NCBI GenBank assembly: GCA_934149305.1
Contig: CAKPEF010000006.1
Span: forward strand, 21,379 to 85,378
Direction of reading: 5' to 3'
DNA length: 64,000 bases
DNA from: an uncultured Clostridia bacterium
GTDB lineage: Bacteria; Bacillota; Clostridia; TANB77; UBA1234
In this document: piece after piece, positions 47,697-55,260 of the stretch
How positions within the stretch are numbered: position 1 is the stretch's first letter
Layout: each line of letters opens with the position of its first letter
Notes under the pieces: model-generated
Database searches by the model: none
Told to the model about the DNA's origin: nothing
What the model saw: only the letters and a program-made list of their open reading frames with translations
Translations under genes and position numbers: made by a program

Positions 47697-49089
47697 TTAT
47701 TTTTTATATATTTGATTTACATCTATGTACTCTCCACTTTTATTTTGAAGTTCAAAATGTAAATGTGGGCCCGTTGCCATCCCTGTGCTTCCAACAATCA
47801 TTATTGTTTTTCCAGCCACTACTTCTTCTCCCTCATTTACTAGTATTTTAGAGCCATGCGCATATGATGAAATGCTTCCATCTTTATGTTCTATTTTTAT
47901 GTTGTTTCCTTTTGAAGAATTATAGCCCGCATATATTACTTTTCCACCAGCTATTGCCACAATTTCATCTGTTTCTGATGAAACAATATCAACTCCTGTG
48001 TGCAATATTCTTTTACCTGTAGCTGGATTTTCTCTTTCACCAAACCTAGCTGTTATTTCTCCACCTTTAAGTGGTTCTATAATTATTTCATCTTCTTTAA
48101 CCTCAATTTTTTCTACACTATTTTCTTTAGCATCTACTTTCTCACTTGCAAGTGATATTGTTATAAATGATAAAAGAACAATTAGTGTTGTAACTAACAA
48201 CATCGAGGTTTTTGTATCTATTTTTATTTGCTTCATTTGCCTTATTCTCCTTTCAATTTCAATTTTTCCACCACATATATTTGGTATAAAAGATTCTATA
48301 TCGCTATTAACAGCCAATACTTTTAATAGTGTTTTTGCATATTCTTTTTCATCCTTCTCTGAGTATATTATTTTCTCATCTATTGAATATTCTAAATCTT
48401 GTTTTATAAAATAATCTGCAATATAGATAAGTGGATTGAACCAATATATTCTTTTTAATACTCCTAAAATCATGTATATCATGTGATGGCCTAATTTGTA
48501 ATGATTTAGTTCATGCATAAAAATAAGTCTTAGTTCATCTAAACTAAAGTTCAAATTCTTGCTATTTAATAATATTTTTGTATGAACTATACCATAAATA
48601 GAAGGTGTTTTAATTTTTTCTTGAATTACTAGTTTTATATCTTTTTTTATTTTTAATTCTTTTTTGCATTCTTCTAATATTTTCAAAGTATCTTTTGAAA
48701 TTTTTTCTTCATTTTTTATTTGTCCGTAATACCGCATAAAAATAAGAGTCGTATAAAATAAGTAAAATTGTGATACCAGCCCATATTTCAGCTATTGACA
48801 TAGATTTCTTTTCTTCATTTTCTTCCTCAAGTGTATCAGTTATATATGTTTTTGTTTTATCTATAGAAATAATCTTTTTTTCTGAAATTATATTTTTTAC
48901 ACTTATATTACTTTTAAAATTCATAGGGAATATCAGCGTGCAAATGAAAACTATCCATAACAAGCATATTTTTGAAAAACTAATCTTATTTTTTGCGACA
49001 GTTCTAATAATCATAGTAATTGCAAAAATTATGCTCGCTACTGTCGACATGGATAATACATTTGAAAATATCTCTTGTAAAAATATCAT
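47697..49089 (-). CDS. BlaR1-like M56 metalloprotease fused to an M23 domain, one CGG +1 shift
   Basis: From ATG 49089 the frame encodes three membrane segments to YDSYFYAVL, then meets CGG (C at 48726), stopping 4 codons later in frame 0. A +1 shift gives GQIKNEEKISKDTLKILEE and the M56 zinc protease motif FMHELNHYKLGHH, membrane segments, a linker, and an M23 domain with LHTGVDI, SSYAHGSK and GPHLHFEL. Total about 464 residues. BlaR1/MecR1 normally end in a penicillin-binding sensor; here the sensor place is taken by a LytM-type domain that could bind or cut peptidoglycan. blaI-like repressor is directly upstream. The protease would be expected to inactivate that repressor on a wall-damage signal. 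Confidence 0.85.
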
Positions 49090-49100
49090 GCTCTTCCTCC

Positions 49101-49460
49101 CTATTCATCTATAATTTTCATAAGTTCTTCTAAATCACTTTTGGTCAACTTTTTATTTTTAGCAAATGCAACTAGCATGTTTTCTATTGAACCGTTATAT
49201 ACTTTATCTATAAAATTGGTTGTTTCTTTTGTTTTGTAATCGTATTCTGTAATTATTGGTTTGTATTTTATTAAAGTTCCCTTACTTTTTTTTGCCTCAA
49301 CAATCCCTTTTGAAACAAGCCTCGAAACTAATGTCATTATCGTATTACTTTTCCACTCATTTTTTTTACTCACATTTTCAACAATCTCTATTGATGTACT
49401 TTCTCCATTCTCCCATAAAAATTTCATAATTTCTAATTCTGACTTTGAAATATCCTTCAT
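49101..49460 (-). CDS. BlaI/MecI-family repressor
   Basis: 119 residues: winged-helix part KSELEIMKFLWENGESTSIEIVENVSKKNEWKSNTIMTLVSRLVSKGIVEAKKSKG and dimerisation helix at the end. It represses this operon from the operators at 49479-49522. ATG 49460 lies 8 bp after GGAGGAGG; the ATG at 49478 would place the operator against the start. It precedes the M56-M23 gene by 11 bp. Confidence 0.92.
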   Translation of the reverse strand: MKDISKSELEIMKFLWENGESTSIEIVENVSKKNEWKSNTIMTLVSRLVSKGIVEAKKSKGTLIKYKPIITEYDYKTKETTNFIDKVYNGSIENMLVAFAKNKKLTKSDLEELMKIIDE

Positions 49461-49478
49461 TAAAACTACCTCCTCCAT

Positions 49479-49535
49479 AAAACTACGTATGTAGTTTTAT
49501 ATTTATATACTACACTTGTAGTTTTACTTTGTCAA
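49479..49535 (-). promoter_or_regulatory. Promoter with two BlaI-type operators
   Basis: On the minus strand TTGACA (49535-49530), 17-bp spacer, TAGTAT (49512-49507). Operator 1, ACTACACTTGTAGT (49509-49522), lies between and over the -10 box; operator 2, AAAACTAC-GTAT-GTAGTTTT (49479-49498), lies downstream. Both match the BlaI box ACTACA-N2-TGTAGT, as expected for autorepression. Confidence 0.85.
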
Positions 49536-49620
49536 TATAATAATTTCATGTTTTATTCGTATCTTTGATAAATTTATGTTAAAATGGGTGCATACACATA
49601 TGCAAGAAAGGAGCTCCTTA

Positions 49621-50004
49621 ATGGAAGTAAACAATTTAATAATCTATAAAAATAGTAATGGTGAGATTGTAGTAGATGCTCTTTATAAAGATGAAACATT
49701 ATGGTTATCCCAAAAAGAAATGTCAAAAGTATTTGAATGTTCTACTGATAATATTAGTCTTCATTTAAAACATATATTTGAAGATAATGAATTGGATAAA
49801 AACTCAGTTACCGAGAAATGCTCGTTAACTGCCGATGACGGCAAAAAATATAATACAACAATATATAGTTTAGCTGCTATTATTGCGGTGGGATATAGAA
49901 TCAATTCAAAAAAAGCAACTGAATTTAGAATATGGGCAACAAAAATTTTAAAGGAATATATTGCAAAAGGCTTTGCATTAAATGAAAGTAATAATAATGA
50001 GTAA
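49621..50004 (+). CDS. RhuM-family protein, short form
   Basis: 127 residues. NNLIIYKNSNGEIVVDALYKDETLWLSQKEMSKVF, NISLHLKHIFEDNELDKNSV and YSLAAIIAVGYRINSKKATEFRIWATKILKEYI match the N-terminal part of virulence RhuM/DUF proteins (usual length over 300). The stop falls soon after the conserved region, so this is a truncated remnant or a short natural version. ATG 49621 follows AAAGGAG. Such genes are typical of mobile islands. Confidence 0.75.
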   Translation: MEVNNLIIYKNSNGEIVVDALYKDETLWLSQKEMSKVFECSTDNISLHLKHIFEDNELDKNSVTEKCSLTADDGKKYNTTIYSLAAIIAVGYRINSKKATEFRIWATKILKEYIAKGFALNESNNNE

Positions 50005-50039
50005 ATTTCTAAAATATAATTTATAAAGGATGTGATTTT

Positions 50040-50882
50040 TTGTTAAAGATAGTTAAAGAAATTACCGAAGCAAAGAAAAGCACTGCAATTGTTTATTTTT
50101 CTCTTCGTTTTTTAGTTATAGTTTGTATGATCTTGCAAATTGTTCGTGGAGATTATAACAATGCTTTTTTATGTGCCTTTTCTCTCTTTCTTTTTGTTAT
50201 TCCGTTTTTTGTACAACAAAAATTTAAGATAACGCTTCCAAATGCTTTAGAAATAATAATATTTTTATTTATTTTTGCTGCTGAAATACTCGGCGAAATA
50301 AATAATTTTTATCAGTTGTTTCCTCACTGGGATACTATTTTACATACGATAAACGGATTTTTATGTGCAGGAATAGGTTTTTCACTTCTTGATTTATTAA
50401 ACAATAACAGTAAAAGACTAAAATTATCACCTATTTACTTAGCAATTTTTTCATTTTGTTTTAGTATGACAATAGGAGTTTGTTGGGAGTTTTTCGAATA
50501 CACTGCTGACAAATATTTTTATACAGATATGCAAAAAGACACTATTGTAGGTACCATTTCCACCGTAGAATTAGATGAAACTAGATCAAACAAGGCTGTT
50601 ACTATTAAAGATATTCAAAAAACTATCTTGTACGATAAAGATGGAAATGAGCTTGCCACAATCGATGGTGGCTACTTAGACATAGGCATACAAGATACAA
50701 TGGAGGATTTATTCGTAAATTTAATTGGTGCCGTAACATTTTCAATACTTGGCTACTGCTATATTCTAAATAAAAATAAATACAAATTCATAAGAAAATT
50801 CATACCAATGAAAACAGCTGATTACAATACTGCTACTAAGGTATATAAGAAAAAGCAAGAAAATAAGAAAAATAATACTTAA
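50040..50882 (+). CDS. YjdF/DUF2238-like integral membrane protein
   Basis: 280 residues with about seven membrane segments. The segment HWDTILHTINGFLCAGIGFSLLDL, then FCFSMTIGVCWEFFEYTADKYF and DTMEDLFVNLIGAVTFSILGY, is the signature of the DUF2238/YjdF membrane family of unknown function. An insert of about 60 hydrophilic residues (MQKDTIVGTISTVELDET...) lies before the last segments. The start is TTG with AAAGGATG upstream. Single gene with its own terminator. Confidence 0.75.
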   Translation: MLKIVKEITEAKKSTAIVYFSLRFLVIVCMILQIVRGDYNNAFLCAFSLFLFVIPFFVQQKFKITLPNALEIIIFLFIFAAEILGEINNFYQLFPHWDTILHTINGFLCAGIGFSLLDLLNNNSKRLKLSPIYLAIFSFCFSMTIGVCWEFFEYTADKYFYTDMQKDTIVGTISTVELDETRSNKAVTIKDIQKTILYDKDGNELATIDGGYLDIGIQDTMEDLFVNLIGAVTFSILGYCYILNKNKYKFIRKFIPMKTADYNTATKVYKKKQENKKNNT

Positions 50883-50885
50883 ACA

Positions 50886-50939
50886 AAAAGCTATTTAACA
50901 CCTATGTAAAATTATACATAGAGTATTAAATAGCTTTTG
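50886..50939. terminator. Bidirectional terminator
   Basis: AAAAGCTATTTAA pairs with TTAAATAGCTTTT around an inner ATGTA/TACAT stem; between convergent genes. Confidence 0.8.
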
Positions 50940-50941
50940 AC

Positions 50942-51386
50942 TTACATACTAAAGTTCCAATCTTCTTGAAGTCTTTTATATTTTCCTGTAGCCACATTTA
51001 CAACATATGACTTTGTTAATTCTTTATACACTTTTAATCCCGTTAGACCTGTTTTTTCTGTAACTTTTTTTATGTCATCATTTGTAAAATAAAGCACCCA
51101 ACCATTTCCGATATACACTTCCATCGTATTCTATTTTTAAAGAATCATTTAATTCTATTCTTTCAAAGTCAATATCTGGATCTATTAGTTCCTTTGTTCC
51201 AGCAACTTCGTATGTGATTATTTCATCTATTTTATCATCATCGATTTTGGCTTCTGCTTTGATTTTTGAATCTGTTGCTTCATCAATAACATCGTTTGAA
51301 GAATTTAGTGATATTGCCGCGATTATTATTATTACTATTATTGTTGTTACTAACACAATAAGTGAAAATCCTTTTTCATTTTTCAA
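50942..51386 (-). CDS. Pilin-like protein, one CGG +1 shift
   Basis: From ATG 51386: KNEKGFSLIVLVTTIIVIIIIAAISL is a class III prepilin leader, followed by KIEYDGSVY. There it meets CGG (C at 51110), and frame 0 reads a meaningless tail. +1 gives GNGWVLYFTNDDIKKVTEKTG, VYKELTKSYVVNVATGKY and KRLQEDWNFSM. The motif TKSYVVNVATGKY equals the RNYVVNYETGEVV of the pilin at 1827, which supports the joined frame. About 147 residues. Confidence 0.75.
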
Positions 51387-51497
51387 CTCTCATCATTCCT
51401 TTTTCATATATTTGATTTTATTATAACACTTGTATTTTTATTTTAAAATAATTTTATATCAAAGTATGTCGATTTCATTTATTTTTCATAATCTGTA

Positions 51498-51506
51498 TGA
51501 TATAAT
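51498..51506 (+). promoter_or_regulatory. Extended -10 promoter of ttcA-like gene
   Basis: TG-A-TATAAT; no good -35 box is seen. The predicted transcript carries the mobile element copy A as most of its leader. Confidence 0.5.
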
Positions 51507-51529
51507 TTTAGCGTTAAATCTTACATGTA

Positions 51530-51639
51530 TTTACAAAGGTAATGTAAACTAATTTATGGAAAATTATAAAATAGTTACAAAAATGTAGCTTAAGTTTATA
51601 TGTGCTCCATAGAAGATTAGTGAGCACAACCTTTACAAA
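51530..51639 (+). mobile_element. MITE-like element with 8-bp target duplication (copy A)
   Basis: The element is 51538-51631 (94 bp): GGTAATGTAAACTAATTTAT at the left, core GTAGCTTAAG...GTGCTCCATA, right end TTAGTGAGCACAACC. Both flanks are TTTACAAA (51530-51537 and 51632-51639). It ends 10 bp before the GGAGG of the downstream gene. Confidence 0.88.
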
Positions 51640-51654
51640 AATGGAGGAATAAAA

Positions 51655-52377
51655 ATGAAACAAATTTTAAGTAGTATTAGAAAAGCCGTTGAAGATTATA
51701 ACATGATAGAAGAAGGAGATAAAATAGCGGTTGCACTTTCTGGTGGCAAAGATAGTTTAACACTTCTTTTAGCATTAAAAAACCTTCAGCGTTTCTATCC
51801 AAAACATTTTGAATTGATGGCTCTTACGATCGATCCAGGTTCAAATGTTTTTGATACAACAGAACTTGAGGCTTTTTGTGAAGAACAAAATATAGAATAT
51901 GTAATAGAAAGAACAAATATTAAAGAAGTAGTTTTCGATATAAGAAAAGAAAAAAATCCATGTTCATTATGTGCGAATCTTAGACGCGGTGCCCTAAACG
52001 GAGTAGCTGAGGCTCATGGTTGTAACAAGGTTGCTCTTGGTCACCATCAAGATGATGTTATTGAGACTTTCTTTCTTAGCTTATTTTACGAAGGCAATAT
52101 ACATACATTTTCACCAACAACTTATCTTTCAAGGAAAAATATAGTAACAATAAGACCAATGATTTATGTTACAGAAAAAGATATTAAAAGCTTTCTAAAA
52201 AGAAATCCAATTCCAGTAATGAAAAAAACTTGTGAAATGGATGGTAAAAGTAAAAGAGAATATATGAAAGATTTAATAAAAACATTAACTAAAGATATCC
52301 CAAGGCTTAGAGCTTGTGTATTTGGTGCTATACAACGTTCTAATATCCCTGGTTGGAAACTAGAAGAGAAAAAATAA
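51655..52377 (+). CDS. TtcA-like tRNA 2-thiolation enzyme
   Basis: 240 residues. PP-loop VALSGGKDSLTLLLAL, the CxxC motif NPCSLCANLRRGAL and GHHQDDVIETFFLSL define the TtcA group; a third Cys (KKTCEMDGKSKR) completes the [4Fe-4S] ligands. TtcA thiolates cytidine 32 of some tRNAs. In Firmicutes close relatives may have other tRNA targets, so the substrate is inferred. GGAGG lies 8 bp before the ATG. Confidence 0.88.
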   Translation: MKQILSSIRKAVEDYNMIEEGDKIAVALSGGKDSLTLLLALKNLQRFYPKHFELMALTIDPGSNVFDTTELEAFCEEQNIEYVIERTNIKEVVFDIRKEKNPCSLCANLRRGALNGVAEAHGCNKVALGHHQDDVIETFFLSLFYEGNIHTFSPTTYLSRKNIVTIRPMIYVTEKDIKSFLKRNPIPVMKKTCEMDGKSKREYMKDLIKTLTKDIPRLRACVFGAIQRSNIPGWKLEEKK

Positions 52378-52405
52378 TTTTAATTTACGAAAGGAGGTTT
52401 GTTTC

Positions 52406-55207
52406 TTGAAGAAAAAAATCATCATTTCAATTATTACTGTTTTTTTGATTTGTTTAAATGTTAACACATTTGCACTTACAACACTATATGAGAAAACAAA
52501 TACAGAAAGAATTTCTTCTGGGATTGTTTTAAAAAACTACAATACTTTATCAGAGAAAGGTTGGCTCGATATAAATGTATTAGAAGTCAACTTAAATGAT
52601 AAATACACTTCTGTTGGAATATTAAATTCTTCAAATGGGTTAAACACTTTTCAAACAGTACTTGATATGGCAAAAAATAATGAAAGTATTGCTGCAATAA
52701 ATGGAGATTTTTTTGGAGGAACATCTACAAATGGTTATACTGTTGGTTTATCTGCTTCTAATGGTGAACTTTTAACATCAACATATAAAGGAAACGAAAC
52801 AAAAGATGAATTTGCGTCATTTATACTTCAAGATGACAACACAGCATTTATTGATTATTTTAACAATACTATAACTTTAAAATCTAAAGACACTAATGAA
52901 AGTTTTATTGTTAAAGAATTCAATAAAACTTCTGACAACTATGATACTAGACCGTCTTTATTCACAAAAGAATGGGGAAATAAATCTGTAGGCTCTTTTG
53001 ATTACTTGCAAATGACAGAACTTGTCGTTGAGAACAATAAAGTTATAGAGATAAGGCAAAATAAAGAAGGAATTGAAGTACCTGAAAATGGATTTATTAT
53101 ATCTACAACAGGTAACAATGCAGAATTTATAAAAAACAATTTTAAAGTTGGAACAAAAGTCGAACTTAATATAGAACTTGGAATTGAATTAGAAAAAATT
53201 CAAACCGCAATTTCTGGTGGTGCAATTCTTGTAAAAGATGGAGAAACTCCAAAGTTTTCTTCGAATATTTCTGGAACTCATCCTAGAACGGCTATTGGAC
53301 TTTCAAAAGATAATAAAACTTTGTACTTAATAACTGTTGATGGCCGTCAAAAGAAAAGCATTGGTATGACTCAAACCGAGCTTTCTGAGTTTTTAATAGA
53401 AAAAGGAATATATACTGCAATAAATCTTGATGGTGGCGGCTCAACTACAATGGTTGCACAAAAATTAGGAGATACTGCACTTTCTATAATAAATTCTCCA
53501 AGCTCTGGAAGCCTTAGAAAAGTCACAAATGCAATTGGAATTTTTAACGCTAGCAAAAAATCTTCCCTTGCAAATTTACTTATAGAGATTCCTGAAGAAA
53601 ATGTTTTTGCTGGTTGCACAATGGATTTAAAAGTAAAAGGATATGATAAATTTTATAATCCAATTACAGTAGACAGTTCAGAAATAAAGTGGTCGACGAC
53701 TGGTGTAAGTGGAAAAGTTGAAAACGGTAAACTAATCGCTGGCGAAGAAGCAGGAACGATAACTTTAACAGCTAAAAAAGGAAAAATTTCTACAAGTGTC
53801 AATGTTGATATTTTAAGTTCACCTAATGAAATAACAATATATCCAAAAGATTCTTTTATAGAAAAAAATGAAAATGTAAAATTTGAAATAACAGCTAAAA
53901 ATAAAAATGGATATTATGCATCTATTAAAAACGATGAACTTACATGGGAAGTTGTTAGTGGTGATGGAACATTTGAAGATGGAAAATTTTATCCTAAAAA
54001 AGAAGGCATAAATATTATAAGTGTTTCACGCGGCAATGCAAAATCGTACGCAATTATAAAAGTTGCTGGTACCAAAACAGAAAAAATCAATTTCATAAAT
54101 GATAAAAATTATAATCTTGTTACTTACCCAAAAGAAGTAACAGCCAGTATTGCTAATTTAAATAACAATTTTGTACAAATCGATTATGATTTTTCAAATA
54201 CAGATTCAACAAGAGCAGCATACTTAAGATTTAATAACCCAATTGAATTAAGAGAAAATGCACTTGAAGTCTTGCTCGATGTTTTATCTCCTAATACAAT
54301 ATCTGAGTATATTAAATTAAAAATAATCGATGCCAATGAAGATACAAAATTAATAATGGCAAAACGTGGTTTTGATTCATCAGATAAAAGTGAAACGCTT
54401 AGCATATCACTAAAAAACATATCTCTACCTGCTAAATTAACAGATATTTATGTAGGGCAAGATACAAAAGATATTTTGAGCAAGGATTTAATAAACATTG
54501 GAAATCTAGAAATAGTCTATAAATTAGATACACAAATTGATGATGTTGTAATACCAAAAGATATAAAAGGCATAGATGCTGCAAATAAGATAGTTTCTAG
54601 TGGTGATAAATCATTTAAAATAGCAGTTTTTGATAATTTCAAAAAAGGAACTACACTATTAGACAACTTAAATAATGCAAAAATTATAGATTCTATAAAT
54701 TCAAATTCTGATTTGTTGATCTTAACAAAATCAGAAAGTGGTGAATTATCATCAAACATAAAAAAACAGGTAATAGTAAAAGAACCTTATAAAGTTACAA
54801 GTTATGAAAAATTTGATTTGGTAACATTAGATGTGACAAACGGTGGAATTAGAACAACAGATTACTCGCAATGGCTAAACATTCAAAACGATGTAAAAAA
54901 ATCTAAAAACAAAAATATCATCATTCTAATGAATGGTACTTTAGATAATTTTACAGACTCAAATGAAAGAAAGCTGTTTATAGATGTAATGTGCAATTTG
55001 AGAAGAGAAAGCTCTAAGAATATATTAGTTTTAAATAGTGGTATTTCTACCGATTATTCAATGGAACGAGGAATTAGGTATTTAAGCATAAACAGCTCAG
55101 ATTACGATACTTCTTCTCCTATAGATGTTGCAAAAAATAGTGAATATATCTTAATATCAATAGATGAAAATAATAACTTAACATATGAAATAAAAAAAGT
55201 ATTTTAA
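52406..55207 (+). CDS. Secreted phosphodiester glycosidase (NAGPA) domain protein with Ig-like repeats
   Basis: 933 residues. Signal peptide (KKKIIISIITVFLICLNVNTFA), then a NAGPA domain at about 60-380 with AAINGDFFGG, TAIGLSKDNKTLYLITVDGRQ and the hallmark INLDGGGSTTM. Two Big_2/Ig-like domains follow (LLIEIPEENVFAGCTMDLKVKGYDKF; NEITIYPKDSFIEKNENVKFEI). The C-terminal 220 residues (AVFDNFKKGTTLLDNLNN, IIILMNGTLDNF) look like a metallophosphoesterase remnant lacking its His/Asp motifs. NAGPA enzymes remove GlcNAc or related groups from phosphodiesters, so a role in modifying wall or capsule polymers is likely. The start is TTG after AAAGGAGG. Confidence 0.85.
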   Translation: MKKKIIISIITVFLICLNVNTFALTTLYEKTNTERISSGIVLKNYNTLSEKGWLDINVLEVNLNDKYTSVGILNSSNGLNTFQTVLDMAKNNESIAAINGDFFGGTSTNGYTVGLSASNGELLTSTYKGNETKDEFASFILQDDNTAFIDYFNNTITLKSKDTNESFIVKEFNKTSDNYDTRPSLFTKEWGNKSVGSFDYLQMTELVVENNKVIEIRQNKEGIEVPENGFIISTTGNNAEFIKNNFKVGTKVELNIELGIELEKIQTAISGGAILVKDGETPKFSSNISGTHPRTAIGLSKDNKTLYLITVDGRQKKSIGMTQTELSEFLIEKGIYTAINLDGGGSTTMVAQKLGDTALSIINSPSSGSLRKVTNAIGIFNASKKSSLANLLIEIPEENVFAGCTMDLKVKGYDKFYNPITVDSSEIKWSTTGVSGKVENGKLIAGEEAGTITLTAKKGKISTSVNVDILSSPNEITIYPKDSFIEKNENVKFEITAKNKNGYYASIKNDELTWEVVSGDGTFEDGKFYPKKEGINIISVSRGNAKSYAIIKVAGTKTEKINFINDKNYNLVTYPKEVTASIANLNNNFVQIDYDFSNTDSTRAAYLRFNNPIELRENALEVLLDVLSPNTISEYIKLKIIDANEDTKLIMAKRGFDSSDKSETLSISLKNISLPAKLTDIYVGQDTKDILSKDLINIGNLEIVYKLDTQIDDVVIPKDIKGIDAANKIVSSGDKSFKIAVFDNFKKGTTLLDNLNNAKIIDSINSNSDLLILTKSESGELSSNIKKQVIVKEPYKVTSYEKFDLVTLDVTNGGIRTTDYSQWLNIQNDVKKSKNKNIIILMNGTLDNFTDSNERKLFIDVMCNLRRESSKNILVLNSGISTDYSMERGIRYLSINSSDYDTSSPIDVAKNSEYILISIDENNNLTYEIKKVF

Positions 55208-55217
55208 TACATACAAA

Positions 55218-55247
55218 AAAGAGACACTTTAAAATGTCTCTTTTTTT
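55218..55247. terminator. Bidirectional terminator
   Basis: AAAGAGACA pairs with TGTCTCTTT, followed by TTTT; between convergent genes. Confidence 0.88.
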
Positions 55248-55260
55248 ATAATTATTGTAT

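Noticed and set aside
51078..51124. Two-base deletion in a TATAT repeat (phase variation) in the pilin gene
   Set aside because: A +1 move at CGGA explains the same join with the same rule as the other eight sites and keeps GNGWVLYF.
5360..51386. The seven frame-broken genes as ordinary pseudogenes or random indel sequencing errors
   Set aside because: All nine breaks are the same type (+1 at an in-frame CGG), not homopolymer slips, and each gene is otherwise fully open on both sides. Random errors or decay would give mixed sites and both signs. Raw reads would still be decisive.
5360..51386. CGG reassigned to another amino acid (as reported in some Firmicutes) or to stop
   Set aside because: A sense reassignment does not change the frame, and the homologous continuation is always in +1. 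A stop reading would leave VirB4, AbiEii and the GH94 enzyme without their catalytic parts.
6165..51639. The leader repeats as a riboswitch class
   Set aside because: The perfect 8-bp direct duplications at three copies and the exact empty-site reconstruction at trmN6/rsmI show insertion. A later RNA role is not excluded.
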